Program-made: the position numbers and the translations under genes | From: Apis mellifera | Lineage: Eukaryota; Arthropoda; Insecta; Hymenoptera; Apidae | Direction: 5' to 3' | DNA: 64,000 nucleotides | NCBI RefSeq assembly: GCF_003254395.2 | Contig: NC_037648.1 | Span: forward strand, 14,694,330-14,758,329 | Notes under the pieces: model-generated | Seen by the model: the letters and a program-made list of their open reading frames with translations, nothing else | The model's database searches: none | Told to the model about the DNA's origin: nothing | Shown: positions 44,150 through 58,223 of the stretch, piece by piece | How the letters are laid out: the number at the start of each line of letters is the position of its first letter | How positions within the stretch are numbered: position 1 is the first letter of the stretch

Positions 44150-44479
44150 CTGAAAACAAAAATATTCGCTTTTACTACACTAAGAAACACAGTTAAGAAC
44201 AGTTGATTTGCAAGCTGATGACAATACTTGGTTACAACACTTGACCATAGAGGTCTCCACTTGACTATAAAAATGCAAGCTCAAAATGCTAACCTCACAA
44301 ATCTCCTCTCTACACGCTTCTCGTTTCGCGGCTTAACTCGTAATTACATTCTTACCATGGAGACGACTTCAATGGAAAGATAAATAAAAACAAAGTCTCA
44401 CGCATCAATGACGAGAATCGAGCGAAGGAGAAGGAGGAGGAAGCAGAGTCGATCTCTTTGATTCCATTATTGCTCCACC

Positions 44480-44730
44480 TAATTGGATTCCACCGCGCGA
44501 TCGCGGGCTGCAACGTCTATAAACCCGCGGTCGACGAAACCAATTTGGGCATTCCTACGGATACATAGCCGGTGGATCCGTCGTCGATCTATAGATCACT
44601 CGCCGCTACCTGTGCCAGTGATGGCTTGCCCAAATTTTCGACCGTGCGATCTTCGATCGTGCAAAAGCCGCCTCCGGTATTCGAGATACGACCGCGGCTT
44701 CGGGGGAAACTCAATTTTCGTGGGATGATG
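44480..44730. promoter_or_regulatory. GC-rich intronic module
   Basis: CpG-rich block with CTATAAACCCGCGG (44517-44530) and a 10-base inverted repeat, AATTTGGGCA (44542-44551) and TGCCCAAATT (44627-44636). It is open on the plus strand for 81 codons without similarity. Role unknown. Confidence 0.25.
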
Positions 44731-45559
44731 CACAGGTGAGGAGAGATTTAGTTTCGATCGAACGTGATGAGATTTGATCGATTCTATCTCGCGCGTGAAA
44801 CACCATTCGGTTTTTTCGGATTGTTCAGATTTTTTTGACGATTCTTTTTTCGATAGATTGACGAAATCAAAAGTTATGATTTGGCTGTTCGTTTTTAACT
44901 GAAATATCGTGTCTTGTACGTTTTTGAAGTGAGATAAATAAATATGTATGTCTTTAAAGTGAAATTATTTTGCAAATGGATATTATGTTTTCAAAGTAAG
45001 GTTAGTTAGAAAATAAATATGTATATTTTTGAAAATGAGTTCACGAATGAAAAAATATCATATAATTACAATCTCGTTTTCTTATTTTTATTGGCAGTAA
45101 TTTTGAAAATACACCTTGTATTTATTTATATTTACTCACTTTCTTCCAAAGAAATTACTTTGATATATAATTGATCGCGCCTTTGAATAAATAAACTCGT
45201 TTTATCGAGATACAAAAGGAAAAAACGTGTTTCGTTTAAAATTAAATTCGCGAGTGTACATACAGAATCGAGTTGGAACGAGTGCGTGCGTAAACGTGGG
45301 TGGCGATCTGTGCAGACCCATTGTAAATGCACTCGTCGCGTTCGTCGTTAATTAAGATCCATCTCCGCAAGGTCTGGCGGAACCAGTCCTCGTTCAATCT
45401 CGACGGCCAATAAGATGGAAAAGTCAACGAGATTCCCTGTTTATCGCGAAATCTCCACTCGATCGATCAATTAATCTTCCATAGAAAATCAGAATTAACC
45501 TATCTTAACTTAACCTAGCTTAGCCTAATAGTAAATAAATATCGACATGTTCGAGTAAT

Positions 45560-45705
45560 AGAAACATCGATTCCTTTTGATATTTTGGTATATATCGATA
45601 CCGGATCGAAATTTGCAAATTAGAATCGATAGAATCGATTTCTTTTCATATTTTTACCTTTGATACATTTCGATACCAGATCGAGATTCGTAAACCAATA
45701 TCGAT
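45560..45705. repeat. degenerate duplication with TATCGATA-type words
   Basis: Two related segments of about 68 bases contain ATCGATT.CTTTT.ATATTTT and TCGATACC.GATCGA. Several ATCGAT words resemble the DREF/BEAF element TATCGATA of flies. Confidence 0.55.
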
Positions 45706-47931
45706 AATCGTATCACTAGTACTAGTCACATCAAGAGTAAATAGAAAGAAGAAAACAATTTGTAGTGACACTGTTCAAAGAAGAAAAACACTAGATAAGG
45801 AAAGTAGCAGCAATGGTGGTGCTTCATAGAACCCGTAAAAGTGATTTGTTCTGCTATTAACGAGACGCGGATAGCAGGAACGTTAATGGAAAATTATCGA
45901 CAGTTACGAGACTCGATACACCGTTACGACTGGTGAACGTCGTAAATAACAGTCGGTTATATGCTTGAAAATACCTTAAAGGCGTGCTAGTTTCTTGCAC
46001 CGTAGCGACTTAACCTATAACCGGAATGCGTCGAACGATTTGGAACTCGAAACATCTTTAAAACGCAAATTTTTTAAACATAGATAGAAGAAACTTTGAA
46101 AATATTTCGCATCTTTTTTGATGGAAAAGTAAAGTATAGTGAAAAATTGTAAATTTTATTCTACTTGAAGAAATATTTCATGCTTTACTTGAAAGGAAGA
46201 TAAAGGGATTAGAGACGCTTTAACCTCGTCAAACTCGAAGAATGAAATATGCCATTTTCGAAAAAAAGGAAAAATATTATCGAGTCTCGACAATCTCTTT
46301 TCTATAAAAAAAAAAAAATCAAAAGAAAATGGAAATATCAAAGATTACGAGTTAGTTAGAAAAACGTAAGGAGGTTTCATCTTTTCTCGAAAATAAAGAA
46401 TAGAAAAGAACAGAAAATCAAAAGCTGTCCAATTGGTAAATAAGAAAGAAAGGAAAAAATGAAATAAGGGATGAAGAGAGAAAGAGAAGGAATAGTGGCA
46501 ACGTCCCTGAATGAGAAAGCGGTTCGATGCACTTGCACGATTCTTTCCTCTGCACCTCTACTCCGCCTTCCGTGCAGACGTGTTGCAACACGAGGAGAAC
46601 CAGTGTACAAGATAATGCCAGGACGATGTACACTAGATGGAGAAGAAACGGAAGATTGAACCGATTGGAAAGCCCTCCCAAGTGCCAGGTTTCTTCGTTG
46701 CTCTGTTTCTTTCTCTCTATCTATTTCCTGTATCTTTTTCCTCATTTCTTTTCTTTTTCACACGATATTAAAATAGAAGAATGTCGTTGAAATAAATTGA
46801 AAAAAATCTTAGATTCGTCGATCTATGTAGATACAACTTGTCTTTCATTTTATTTTACAGGTTTTTTTATAATTATTCTATTATTGATTAGATTGATATC
46901 GTAAATGACAATGTTCAAGAATTCTAAATAAATAAAATTTTCATCTTTATTGGCAGTAATTTTGAAAAAGGTTAGTAAACGCGTTATTTAAATCATTAAT
47001 TAATGATTTATGATAGGTTTAATTAATGATTAATTATTTAGGATTAATTTAATTGACAAAATCCTTTAATCCTAACCTCAATTTTCAGAATTTTCTTTAC
47101 CTTTACGTATAGAAAGTTTCTCGAATATTATTGTATAAAAGAAAGTTGAGGAATTTTTTTCCAATTATGCAAAACGATAAAGAAACTTTGTGAAGAGGAA
47201 AAAGCACGTCGATTAGACGATTATCAGCGATTATAAAGCGATTTGATCGAGCGGATCAAGAAGATTCGAAATCGCTACGAGTCACTCCACTTAAAGCGAT
47301 CAAAATGGTTGATCGCGACGTCGCTATCCGCATTATTATCAATAAGTTCGTCTCGAGAAGCAATTCGAATGAAGCTACGCCGACGTTTATGTCGTGGACC
47401 CTCGTCAATCATTATTTACCGACGGGCAACAGTGGTCGCTTGGTTGTCTTCGATTCCTCTACGCCCTTGCCGGGCAATCGTTTTATTTTAAAACAATAAT
47501 CTACTATCTTCTACATAGAATAATCCCTACTGATATTAACTACACTATATATAATAATTGATCTTCCTCTTAAAATACTTATATAATAAAATGTATGTAC
47601 ATATCACATACATATAAATTTATGTATATTTCAATAACTCAGAAATTTTTATTCTGAATATGATTATATTTCATTAATATAAAAAACTATTGTAAAATAT
47701 TTTTATACATAAAAGATCAATTATTATATAAAAAATAATATATATATGTATTAATTCTATCAATTCTTTGCAAAAATCAAATATATTTCTTTTTCTCTTC
47801 TTTTCAGTGATTTGACTTGTAAAATTTATCGAGCAATTCGCAAATGAACTATCAATCATCAGTGATTCAACTACGATACAAAAATTATTGAAAATAATCT
47901 AAGAATCTGGAGAGAAAGTTAAGTTACTTAC

Positions 47932-48017
47932 CCAGCAACCGGTGTCATTTTCATCGCAAGCGCCCTGCTAATGCAAAATCCGGCGCCACCTGTCGCAAAC
48001 CAGAATTTTACCTTTTG
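47932..48017 (-). CDS. fng: fringe internal coding exon (FATGGAGFC exon)
   Basis: This 86-bp exon encodes 28 residues plus two bases, beginning QKVKFWF and containing the Fringe signature FATGGAGFCISRALAMKM, then TPVA. The acceptor CAG at 48018-48020 follows a T-rich tract, and the donor is GTAAGT (47926-47931). It starts in phase 0 and leaves two bases (GG), which join an A from the next exon to make a glycine codon. In GT31 enzymes this glycine-rich loop is part of the sugar-nucleotide binding fold, and the cysteine is conserved among Fringe proteins. The exon before it should end near the WYLGKP segment and was not found in the window. Confidence 0.97.
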
Positions 48018-48364
48018 CTGCAACAGAAAAACCAATCTGGTCATTCGATAGCGAAAAAAATTTCTAATCTTCAAGTATTCAAGGATCGTGATCGATTGTT
48101 CACGAAACGCTCGATCGATCCCCGTCACGTACACCGATCATCGTCCATGACTTTCCGGATTGGGGCCACGATCGATTACATCTTGACGCATCGATAATCG
48201 ATAATACGCTTCTACCTTCTTTGGGACAAATTACGATCGAGTTGTACGGTAAGAATATTCTATCTTTGATTGAAATTGATTGGTATTGCATCGGTGAATA
48301 AATTTTATTTCATTTCTTTTTCCATAGATAGATGAGGAAAGATTAAGACAAGTGACAGATGTAC

Positions 48365-48650
48365 ATCGATCGAGGTATTTGATTGGAAATAATGTTTATA
48401 TATATATTTTTTACATATATATCAATAAATTTAAAAACTTTCTTAAATTTTAGGGAATCATTGATGATACTCGAGATATTCCATTGGAAATAGTATTTTT
48501 TATTATCCATATATATATCAGTGAATTATGAAATTAAGAGGAATTATTATTAATCAAGTTTCGAAGAGTCCTAAAAGATCCAGATATTCGATTATGATAA
48601 TATTCTTTTTTTTATGAAATATATCAATGAATTATGAAATTGAAGAGAAT
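48365..48650. repeat. degenerate tandem repeat, period about 105 bp
   Basis: Three related segments (starting near 48371, 48472 and 48581) share a GATATTYGATTGGAAATA-like start and an ATATATCARTGAATTATGAAAT end. AT-rich and non-coding. Confidence 0.55.
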
Positions 48651-51289
48651 TTTTTCATTTTATTTAAAAATTATATGATAGAAAAATTGCAAATGACTTT
48701 TCCTGACATCAAATATTGTATTGTTTATTTCACAATCTAAAAAGACAATCTTCCACTCCGGGTGGAATGGAGAAAATGAGGATTTTGTGTTCGAGGATAC
48801 TTGAATGAAAAGGTAAAAAGGAAAAAGGAGAAAGATGTTTCCGATCTTCCCAACGACCTGGAAATTCGATACGAGAAAATCATTTACTCGTGAAACGTAT
48901 GATTACAATTAAATTCTTCCAAAATGATCATTTATATCAATGAAATTTTACATAAGGGATTGAGAATCATAGTGATATAAATAACGTGATAATTATTTTG
49001 AGAAATTCATATTTAGAAATTAATAGTAATAATTAATAATAATAATATTTAAGAAAAAAATAATTTCTATTATATATTTTTATATTTCGATTTCAATATT
49101 GAATATTAGTTTTAATTTGTAATCAATACAGTTGAGATAACTTAAGTAGTAGTAATTTAAAATAACACGAAATAATAGCACAGTTCTATTTTTTATCGAT
49201 AATGCCTAATTGACAATAAGGAATATACATAAACCATCATAAGTAGAGTATCACTTTATTTATACGTTTTCGTCATATAACGCAATTAAAAATATACATT
49301 GATATAAAATTTTTTCAAAAATGTTGAATTTTAAAAATATTTTCAAACCGATCCAATTTCTCGTTAATAAATGATCACTCGTTCAAATGTTTCGAATATT
49401 CATAGTCTCGGTCGGTAGAAGCGCGCGTACGAAACGGTGCACGGGAGTATTGTCGGGTTTTTTGAAGGAGACCGGTTTCATTGGTTAGATACGCACGTGC
49501 AGCATGCCTCAGTTCACGGTTGTTCGTCATGTACCACGCCTAGCCTATGAGGAAAGGAGCACGAGTTCTAGACCGGCGGCGAGATAGTATCGCTGCCATG
49601 GATATAGTCCAGCACTAAGAGGTTGCCTCTAATAGCCCCAAGCCACGAGGAGATCGAGGCTCGACACGCTCGATTTCCTCCCGATTTCTCGCGAATAAAT
49701 CTTTTACGAGAAGTGGAAAAAAAATTTTTATCCATTTTTCTCGATTATTTAGTTTCACTTTTCGTTTCGTTACACTTTATTTCGAATAATTTCGAAAGAA
49801 ATCTGTTTACAAATATCTGCTAAGTATATTTATTATCATATATTATTTTTTTTAAGAAATAGAAGAAAAATTGTACTTTTCTTGATTCTCTTTGTTATGC
49901 TTTATTTTTCATTTTAAGTAATTTCATCGTAAAAGTATTCCTAATGATCTAATAGAAATTTTATCTAATACTTTTTTGAAAATGTATAATAATGTATTAA
50001 ATATTATAAATTTATAAAATTTTGTAAATATAATCTATCTAATATTTAACGAATTAAGTTTTTATTTATTCTATATAAAGTTCACCAATTTCAAACAATC
50101 AACAAAACTATTATTTATAAAATTATATGTATAAAAATAACCTAAAAATTATCGTCGATATTATAAGAGATTGAATCTGTCAACATCATTCGAATGAAAG
50201 CTAGAACTGTGACAGGACCTCACGGATGCTTTAGATATACACCGGCGATCGAATAGATCTCTACGATCTCTCTTTTCTTTTTTCCTTTCAGGATTTCTAT
50301 TTAAATAACACGAGAGTAAAGGAGAAATCCGTGGAGACTCGCGTGGAATCCCGGAGTCTCACCACTTTGCATAATATTTTTCTTATATTTAACCCTTTGT
50401 AATCTCTCCATGATTTGAGGTTATGTAGAGAATTACAATACTTTATAAATTTTCCTCTATGCCTTTGTCGTATTATTGTATTTATTTTTCAGAAGCAATC
50501 TATTTTAATCATTTAATATAAAATTAATATAATTGCATTAAATCGAGAGCGAATAAAATAATAAAAATTTTAAAAATAATTGGATCGAAATTAAATCGAT
50601 ATTCTTTTGGAAATTTGGAATTTTATTAATTTGTTATTGATATAAATCACATGAAGAAATGAAAAAAAAATTTTATATGAAATTGATACAAATATAAAAT
50701 CTTCACTCGCGTAGTAACAATTATCGACGAATTATCGAGATTCGCGATTATTCTCTTCATTAACCGATACAAAATTCGATTACTCGATGCATCTTGAAAT
50801 TTATAGACGAGTATCGATACACGACACCATAGAAAGAAAACCATTACTGAAACTGTCAAAGCGATAGCTCTATCTTGTATGCTAATAACATCATCTATCT
50901 TTGAAGTACGTATAACAGTTTATACGTGTTCGAAGTAAAAGTTGACTTTAATTAGTCAACTTCCAATCTCTCTTTTTGCATCGTTCGATTAATTCGCGAG
51001 CAAAAACTTGTTTGAATGACAGCGAATGCGGTAATTAACCTCGAACAAGATAATGAAAATCAAGTAACAAATCACTCCGGATATTAACGATAGTTCCACT
51101 TCGCAATCGATATATATATTTTTTGTATTAATATTCATTGATGATAAAATATTTGAGAAAAAATCCTAAAGGATTTTAAGAAGGTTTTAAGGTTGTTAAA
51201 TTAATGCATGAATTTTGAAAATAAAAAAATTTATTGCAAATCAGACGATTGTTAGAAACGCAAGAATTTTCAAGATTTTCTATCATGGA

Positions 51290-51640
51290 CGCAATATAGG
51301 TTATATGACACTATGGACGAAATATTCGCAATACGATAGTGTTCGTATAATTTACGATCACTTACGATATATTCCACACAATATAACTCATACGATGTCA
51401 CTGATATTTTGAAATATAATTCATATGATACCACTGACGAAATACTTCACGATATAAAATAACGAAATAATTCGCGACACAATATAGTTTATACGATACT
51501 ATGAATGAGATATTTCGCGATGCAATATAATTTATACGATATTATGGACGAAATATTCCGGAATACAGTATAATTTATACGCCATAGACGAAAAATTTCG
51601 CGACGCTATATCGTTCGCACGACGCCATGAGTAACACGAG
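51290..51640. repeat. short-unit tandem array, unit about 40-44 bp
   Basis: The word ACTATGGACGAAATATTCGC and variants begin near 51310, 51430, 51498, 51541 and 51581, joined by AATATARTTTATACGATA. The best spacings are 43 and 40 bases; elsewhere units are lost or altered. Confidence 0.75.
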
Positions 51641-54379
51641 ACTGAATGTCGTTCGAATCGAACTATCGATAAAACTAACATTGAAATCTCGTTCTAATAA
51701 ACAAACTCGCGAAATACTTCAAGCTCGTTCGTAGCGAATTATATAAATATTATGTTCGAATATTTCGCTTATAATATTGTATTGCGAAATATTTTTTAAT
51801 AAAGCGATTAATAAACGAAAATTTTAAATGGAAAAAATTGCTCGAATCTAATATTTAATTTAAAAAAAAAAAAGGTTTCATAAACTCTTTTTATATTTAA
51901 CCATTTAAAAATTAATAAAAAATTACATTCTAAAAATAATTTTTACATATAGTTTCAAATACTACTGAAAAAAATACTTATCGAAACACAATATTAGAAT
52001 TTCAATTAATCAATAATCTCATTTAGAAAATTAATTTTTAATTAATTATATTTCGTTTTATCATAATATTTATTTCCAAAAAAAATTCGTCTTGAAAAAA
52101 TTAAATAAAACCATAAACCATTTTCAAAAAAAAAAAAAAAAGAAAGGAAGAAAAAAAATTTATTAAAAAAAGCATCAAGGGACAACACCTGCTCGGTCAA
52201 CCAATTTTAATTATTCCCCGACCACTTGTAACTCCATGGGATCTGGAGAAATCGCAGAACCCTAACTGACGTTAGCTGTGGAAGATCGCTGGCCAAGATT
52301 GCACCCAACCAGCTCCCTTGACTAATTACATTCCGAAGACTGGCTTCGAAGGGGGTTGATGCGTCCACTCCCTCTCTGAGAAACCGATTATACGATCCAT
52401 GCGATCCTATATCCAATTACCTAGCGACGATTGGCAGCGATCCAGAGATAAATTCACCAGGTTGATTGGTCCTTACCTTCTTATCATCCCTTTGAGAGAG
52501 ATAGGGGAATTTTCGGATCCCTTGTGTTACGATTGGTACGACCGATGGAAGAAAATCGTAAAATTGGTGTCAGATATAAGTTTCTCGTTTTAGTGGAAAT
52601 TAAATTGGGTTAATGGATTTCTTAATTGATCAATTAAATCGAATAAATGTTTCTTCTTTCATTTTCTTGAAATTTTAAATTTGAAATATACATTTATAGC
52701 AATATCCATATATAATTAAATGCAAAAAATGTAAAAAATGTAAAATTTAAATATTTTAAAGATTCTGTATAATTCTGTAATACAAAAATTATAATAATTT
52801 CTAAAAAAGTTTATTTTAAAAAAGAGAATACTTGGATCAATATATAAAAATATATATATAAAAAAAATCGAAATATAATGGACTAATTTTTTCAATTAAT
52901 TTTCATTTCTAAAAGACATTTTGAAAATCCTAACGAATTCATCAAACGATAATAAACACGACTATTTAACGGTCCATCGACCTCACTAGGTGATTAAGAG
53001 ATCGATGAAAATCAGGGGCAAAAAATACAGGAACCGAAAAACCATCAAAAAAGAGCGTTGAAAACTTGACCAAACAGATCGGTATTAACCAGATGAAATA
53101 TAGATGGTGGTTTAAACGGCGGCAGTCGTAAAGGCGTTAATGAGTCGAAGGACCCATTCCAATCCGGAAACCGATAATCGAAGCCGACTATGATGAGTCT
53201 TCGCATCTTCCAAGACCTACGAACAGCTAATGATCGTAAAACGAAGACCGAACGACATTGGTTAGTAATATCTGATGGAGAGTGGGTGGCTGTCTGTCGG
53301 TATATTAGGACTAATGAATAGATTAGAGGCGCCGATATCGACCGAGCTAACCATGCGAATACGCATGACTTCGTGACGGGAAAAGCAATAGAGGAATACA
53401 TAAGAGGAATATATAATGTTAATGTACCGATGGATTATATATAAAAGATTATTATTAATGCTTTTAATTCATTTGCATAAATATATATAATATTTACAAT
53501 AACTATGTATTATAATTTCATATAAAATAATTAGTTTGGATTGTTCTCATTATTATCAATATGAAGATGTGTATACGAAATAATTTCTTTTATTTTATAA
53601 AAATCAATAAAATAAAATATCAATTTTTTTAAAATATTAGTGTTTAAATTTAATAAAAAAAAAGTTATTGATGAAAATATATTTTTCATTCTTTCGTATG
53701 ATACAAATAAATTAAAAATATAATAAGATAGAACGATATTTTTTCGTACTTTATCTTGATGATCATTTTTGAATAAAAAAAAATAAATACATCAAAAAAA
53801 AAAAAAAAAAAAGAAAAATTCTACATCTGGATAATGAAAATAATAACGAAAATAACAGTATGCGATAAATATCATGGACTTTGTTGTTTAACCAGATTAA
53901 AATACGAAAAAAGTAGTATAATCATTTCTACGAAACGATGTTCGATTCTCTCAGAAATTTTAAATTTCCATTTGCGTTACGCCCCACTGAGCTCTGTTCG
54001 AATGATCAAAGCACTCGATCCAAAAGAACAAACAGAAGAAGAACCAAAGAAGAATTCCTTCTGCATTCTCATCGATAACAAACACGGTGCTATCGGTAGG
54101 AATATTAACGAATGATAATTACGTACAAGCTGCGTCAATTTGCATGCGTGTCCACGTGCTTGCAACGGTCGCCGATATCCCAATAAAATAACGTAGGATG
54201 AGAACGAGGGGCTAGATCGAGGGGCCTCGTATACCGGACACGCAATTTACAAAAGAAGCATCACGCTACGAAATATAATCATAATATCTCGCAGAGATAT
54301 AATAATATCGAAATAATGAAGGTAACGTCAAATACAAGGTGTAAATATGTTCGTAAAATATGAAAGATAGTATAGTAAC

Positions 54380-54790
54380 TCTAACGACAAATTTTCGAAT
54401 AAAAAGAATACGTTATATCACATTATCCCCACTACTGCTGCTAGACTAGGCAGATATGTCACGTGACACGATGTAAACATGGTGGACGTAACATATTTCT
54501 CACTCGGAAATTCGTCAAAGCTAAATGATATATTTTTGTCTTTAATTTAACAATGGCAATCAAATATTCTTCTAATACAGAAACTTATCATTCTAAGAGG
54601 AATTCAGACATTTTCACAATTGTCAAATGAAAGCGATATATTATTCTTTCTATCGTTAATAAATTTGCCGAATTTTCGTATGAAAACAATACATGATATC
54701 ACATCATCCTTACTACTTGTTAAATTAGCCAGTGATATATATCCTGCTTAATGTAACAATGAGGATAATATCTATTTTCTATAGTAATAT
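54380..54790. repeat. old duplication, spacing about 281 bp
   Basis: A segment with ATTTTCGAATAAAAAGAATA, then ATATCACATTATCCCCACTACT (from 54388) resembles one with ATTTTCGTATGAAAACAATA, then ATATCACATCATCCTTACTACT (from 54669). The copies are well diverged. Confidence 0.5.
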
Positions 54791-55440
54791 ATTGCCTGTC
54801 TGACAATTCTGTTAAAATAGATTCTAGAAGTCAATGTAGCGAAGATAAAATTATTTCAATTTATCCATGTTTCGCTATATCCAAAGTAAACTTGAATCGT
54901 TTATAACTTAATAAATAATTCACAATCGGTATTTTTGCTACTTTTGTGTTTGTTTCTTTTTTTTTATCTTTAGAATCGACCATTCAAAAGATCTCGCCTC
55001 TCATATATTAACTCTCTATATACGCGATACAGGAACTGGCCGAATCCCCACTCAAGGAACTGATACGCGTCTCTTGATGGCGAGGGGGCCGTCATAGGGT
55101 CACGAGCACGTCGAGAGCACGCTGGTTACACCGTAAACCGCTTGAAACGTTCACCTGTCCTCGTTCGGCCGACACCCGTTTCGTTCAAAGACCATCGATA
55201 TACTAGAAGGATGCTAGGGTACACGGAAAGGATACACGGGCGCACGCTTCCGGGTTTGGTCGTCCGCCTATAGCCGGACCAATTGTCGAGACTCGTGGAT
55301 CGACCGATTGGCTGGATACGTTTTAACGCGGCTTCGAGTAACGGCATCGAGAGATTAAATTCCTGGGCGTATAGGGAGGAAAGGTGTGGTTAAAGATCTT
55401 TGGAGAGTTTGCGAGGTTAAAGCAGCTTACGGGCGCTGGA

Positions 55441-55540
55441 CGCGTTGCGATGCAAGTATCAAGTGATGGGTTTGAAGTGTACTAGTTCCAGCGCGTTGTA
55501 CGAGTGAACTTAAACCCATCACTCAAATTAATGCAACACG
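55441..55540. ncRNA. miRNA-like hairpin candidate
   Basis: AGTGATGGGTTT at 55462-55473 pairs perfectly with AAACCCATCACT at 55512-55523. Inner pairs (AAGT/ACTT and GTAC/GTAC) and outer pairs (GTTGC with GCAAC) extend it to a bulged stem of about 95 nucleotides, in the size range of an insect pre-miRNA. I do not recognise the arm sequence as a known miRNA, and a chance inverted repeat remains possible. Confidence 0.35.
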
Positions 55541-57352
55541 TGTTAATATATTTAAGTTTCTTAATCTGAGATTCTGAGGGATTTTTTGGAATGTAAAGAT
55601 ACTTGTATATATTGAAATGATACAAAATGGTATAAAATATTGTTTTAATAATTTTAAAAATATATTTTAACTATTCTGTAGATTTTTTAAGAGTTTGAGA
55701 AATTTTTTATAGTATTATATATGTTGTTGATTGATTTATGAATTTTTGAAGATTCATATAAGAGATTATGCGAATCAAAAAATTTGAGAATCTGAAATAT
55801 AAAAAATTTGAAAATTCAAAAATTTAATCTGGAAATTAAGTGAAACAGTTGCGTGTTTGTACGTACGTTTTCAGAGAGAAAGAGGTCAGTCTCGACGATT
55901 TTAACGAACCTCAAGCGTAATTAGGAGATGTATTGTTCGATCTGAATGCGAGGGGGGATCGCGTGACCCGTGACGACCAGCGTGGTTTGCTTGGTCTGCG
56001 TGAAAACTGAGACTGATGCGCGTTCCCGCTGGAAAATCCGTGGCCACAACGATTACAATGGGGAAGGGAAGCTAATTAGATCGGAAGATTGCTCTTTTCC
56101 CGGGATTGAATTGCAGATAAGAAAAAGATTGGAAAGGAGGAAGCACGATATCCTTGAATGCTATGCAATTATAGTTCTGAGACATGCATTCTTCTATACT
56201 CTTGCAGAATTTTTAATGCCTCCAATTTTGAACTTATTAAATTTTCACACTTCAGATCCTAGGTTTTTCAATTGTATAATTGTCAAATATTTCCAAATTT
56301 TCTGTTTCACGATTTTCTCGAAATCTCAAATTCGGCCACAAACAATCGAAAATTTTATTAATAATACTTTAAAAAAATTAATACAACTTCAAAATTTTTA
56401 AATTGTAGATCTCCAATTCTATAGTTTTCAGTTTTCAAATTTTCAGATTCCTTATTCCACAATTTATTACACTAAAATTCTCAAAATTCAAAAAAAATTC
56501 TAAATTTCGAATATTATATATTGACACACAGATCGAAAACAGATCACATATTAAAAAATTAATAACACTTGGACGACACAGTATCAGTAATTCATTGTAA
56601 TCCATTCGTATTAAGAACAATTCTTCTTTTGACCAAAGTTCGCCAATTATATTGCTATTCACACATTCGAGTTCACACATGCGATAAAATGCCTTGGCGA
56701 CCGTTTAAATATTGGAAGACGATCGACAAGGGGGAAATTTTGCACCCAGTTTCCCAGGATCGTAACAGAATCCATACTTTCTTATCGACAGGAATCCTGA
56801 TGTTGCGTGGCACGATCGATTTCCACTTTGCGGCTTCGTTCTTTTTTTTATCCAACCAGACCGGTTATCGTTGGATCCATGAATGGAAATCAAAAGAAAG
56901 GAAGATCACATTTAGTTAGAGTGTTTTGAATATTTGAGATTTTAGAAAATTTTTTTAAACAATTCTAGAAGTCTCGAAACTCGTAGATTTAGATCTTGAA
57001 GATTTTTGAAAGTTTCATATCGTTAAACATAAGAAATTTAATGAAATTCTAGAAAGCCTTGAAGCCCTCTAAAAAAACTAAGAAACCTTAGAAACTTTGG
57101 AAATTTCGTAACTCTTTCGTAACAAGTTATTTCTACCCTAACCTAATATAACCTAACTTTGAAAGAATACGTCACACTTTGAAAAAGTTGAAAACTTAGA
57201 GATAGACTAAACTTTTCTTCCTCCACTTCAATTCTCCACTTTCGATTCCCTCCTTACGTAACAGCAGCCATTGAACTTTCGATCATCCTTGAACTCTTCT
57301 CGATTCACTAGCACTCGCATCGAATAGCACGAAGGAAGCGGAAAATCGGGCG

Positions 57353-57367
57353 AGTAGATGGCGCGTG
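57353..57367 (+). promoter_or_regulatory. CTCF-like motif
   Basis: AGTAGATGGCGCGTG contains the AGRKGGCGC core used by insect CTCF. It lies in a GC-richer module (57300-57600) beside the symmetric CCACGGCCAAGGCCGCGTGG. Confidence 0.3.
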
Positions 57368-58223
57368 CACCACGGCCAAGGCCGCGTGGAAAAACCAGTC
57401 ACGCCTGAGAGGAATTGGACGCTCTAGGAGAAGACAGTGATTAATGGGGGCAAGAGGAGGGAAGAAATTAAACGGCGCGCCTCTCGTGGCCGCTTGTCGA
57501 ACGAGAAAAAGGGAGAGGGCGCGCTTAATCGAGCTAATTTAACCTATGAATATCGTGGATCTCTGGGTACGCGTTTCAATTGACGCGTTGGAATCATTGC
57601 CACTGATTGAACAATTCTAAATACGATATGAATTATGATGTTTTAATATTTTGCTCCTTTTTTTCCTTTCTTTTTTTAAATGCTTTAAGTTTCTTAATAT
57701 TTTAGAATTTTTTTCCAAAATTAATTCATTTTGTATGTATATCATATCAGCTACGTTTTATTGAATATCCTCTTAAATATGCATAATTTCCACCAATTTA
57801 TTCCTCCAAAGTTATGACAAAAAAAATATATGTAATAACGATAAAAATATAAGAAAATATACAAAGATATAAAAACACATTCCTGAGAGAGAATACTATT
57901 CCTCAGAAAACTTTAATTAACGACATTATTCGTTTCAAAACGAGCATGGAAGGATGAAACAGAGGGAAGGTCTGTTTCTGAATGTTCGCGGTCCGTTGAG
58001 TTTCCAGTCCCAGTTAAAAGTGGGCGGAACGAAGGAGATTGTTCCTTTTTCCTCCTCATTTTTTCCAGGCGAAAAAATAAAATTCATTCGGATTCGAGAC
58101 GCGGAACGATCGATAACGAAATTCGCCGGGACGCACTCATAAATAATGTTGATTTTCCGGCAGAGTAAACAGAGAGATGTAATCAGCGCGATAGTTTCAC
58201 GGCGGCGTGCACTCTGAAAACGA

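Noticed and set aside
45242..45427. Minus-strand 61-codon frame containing a NEDWFRQTLRRW segment, considered as an upstream fng exon
   Set aside because: It lies inside the intron between two confirmed exons and does not match any Fringe segment.
55970..56401. 143-codon open frame on the plus strand
   Set aside because: The first part is CpG-rich and the second is AT-driven Ile/Asn/Phe sequence; the change in composition and lack of any motif suggest chance.
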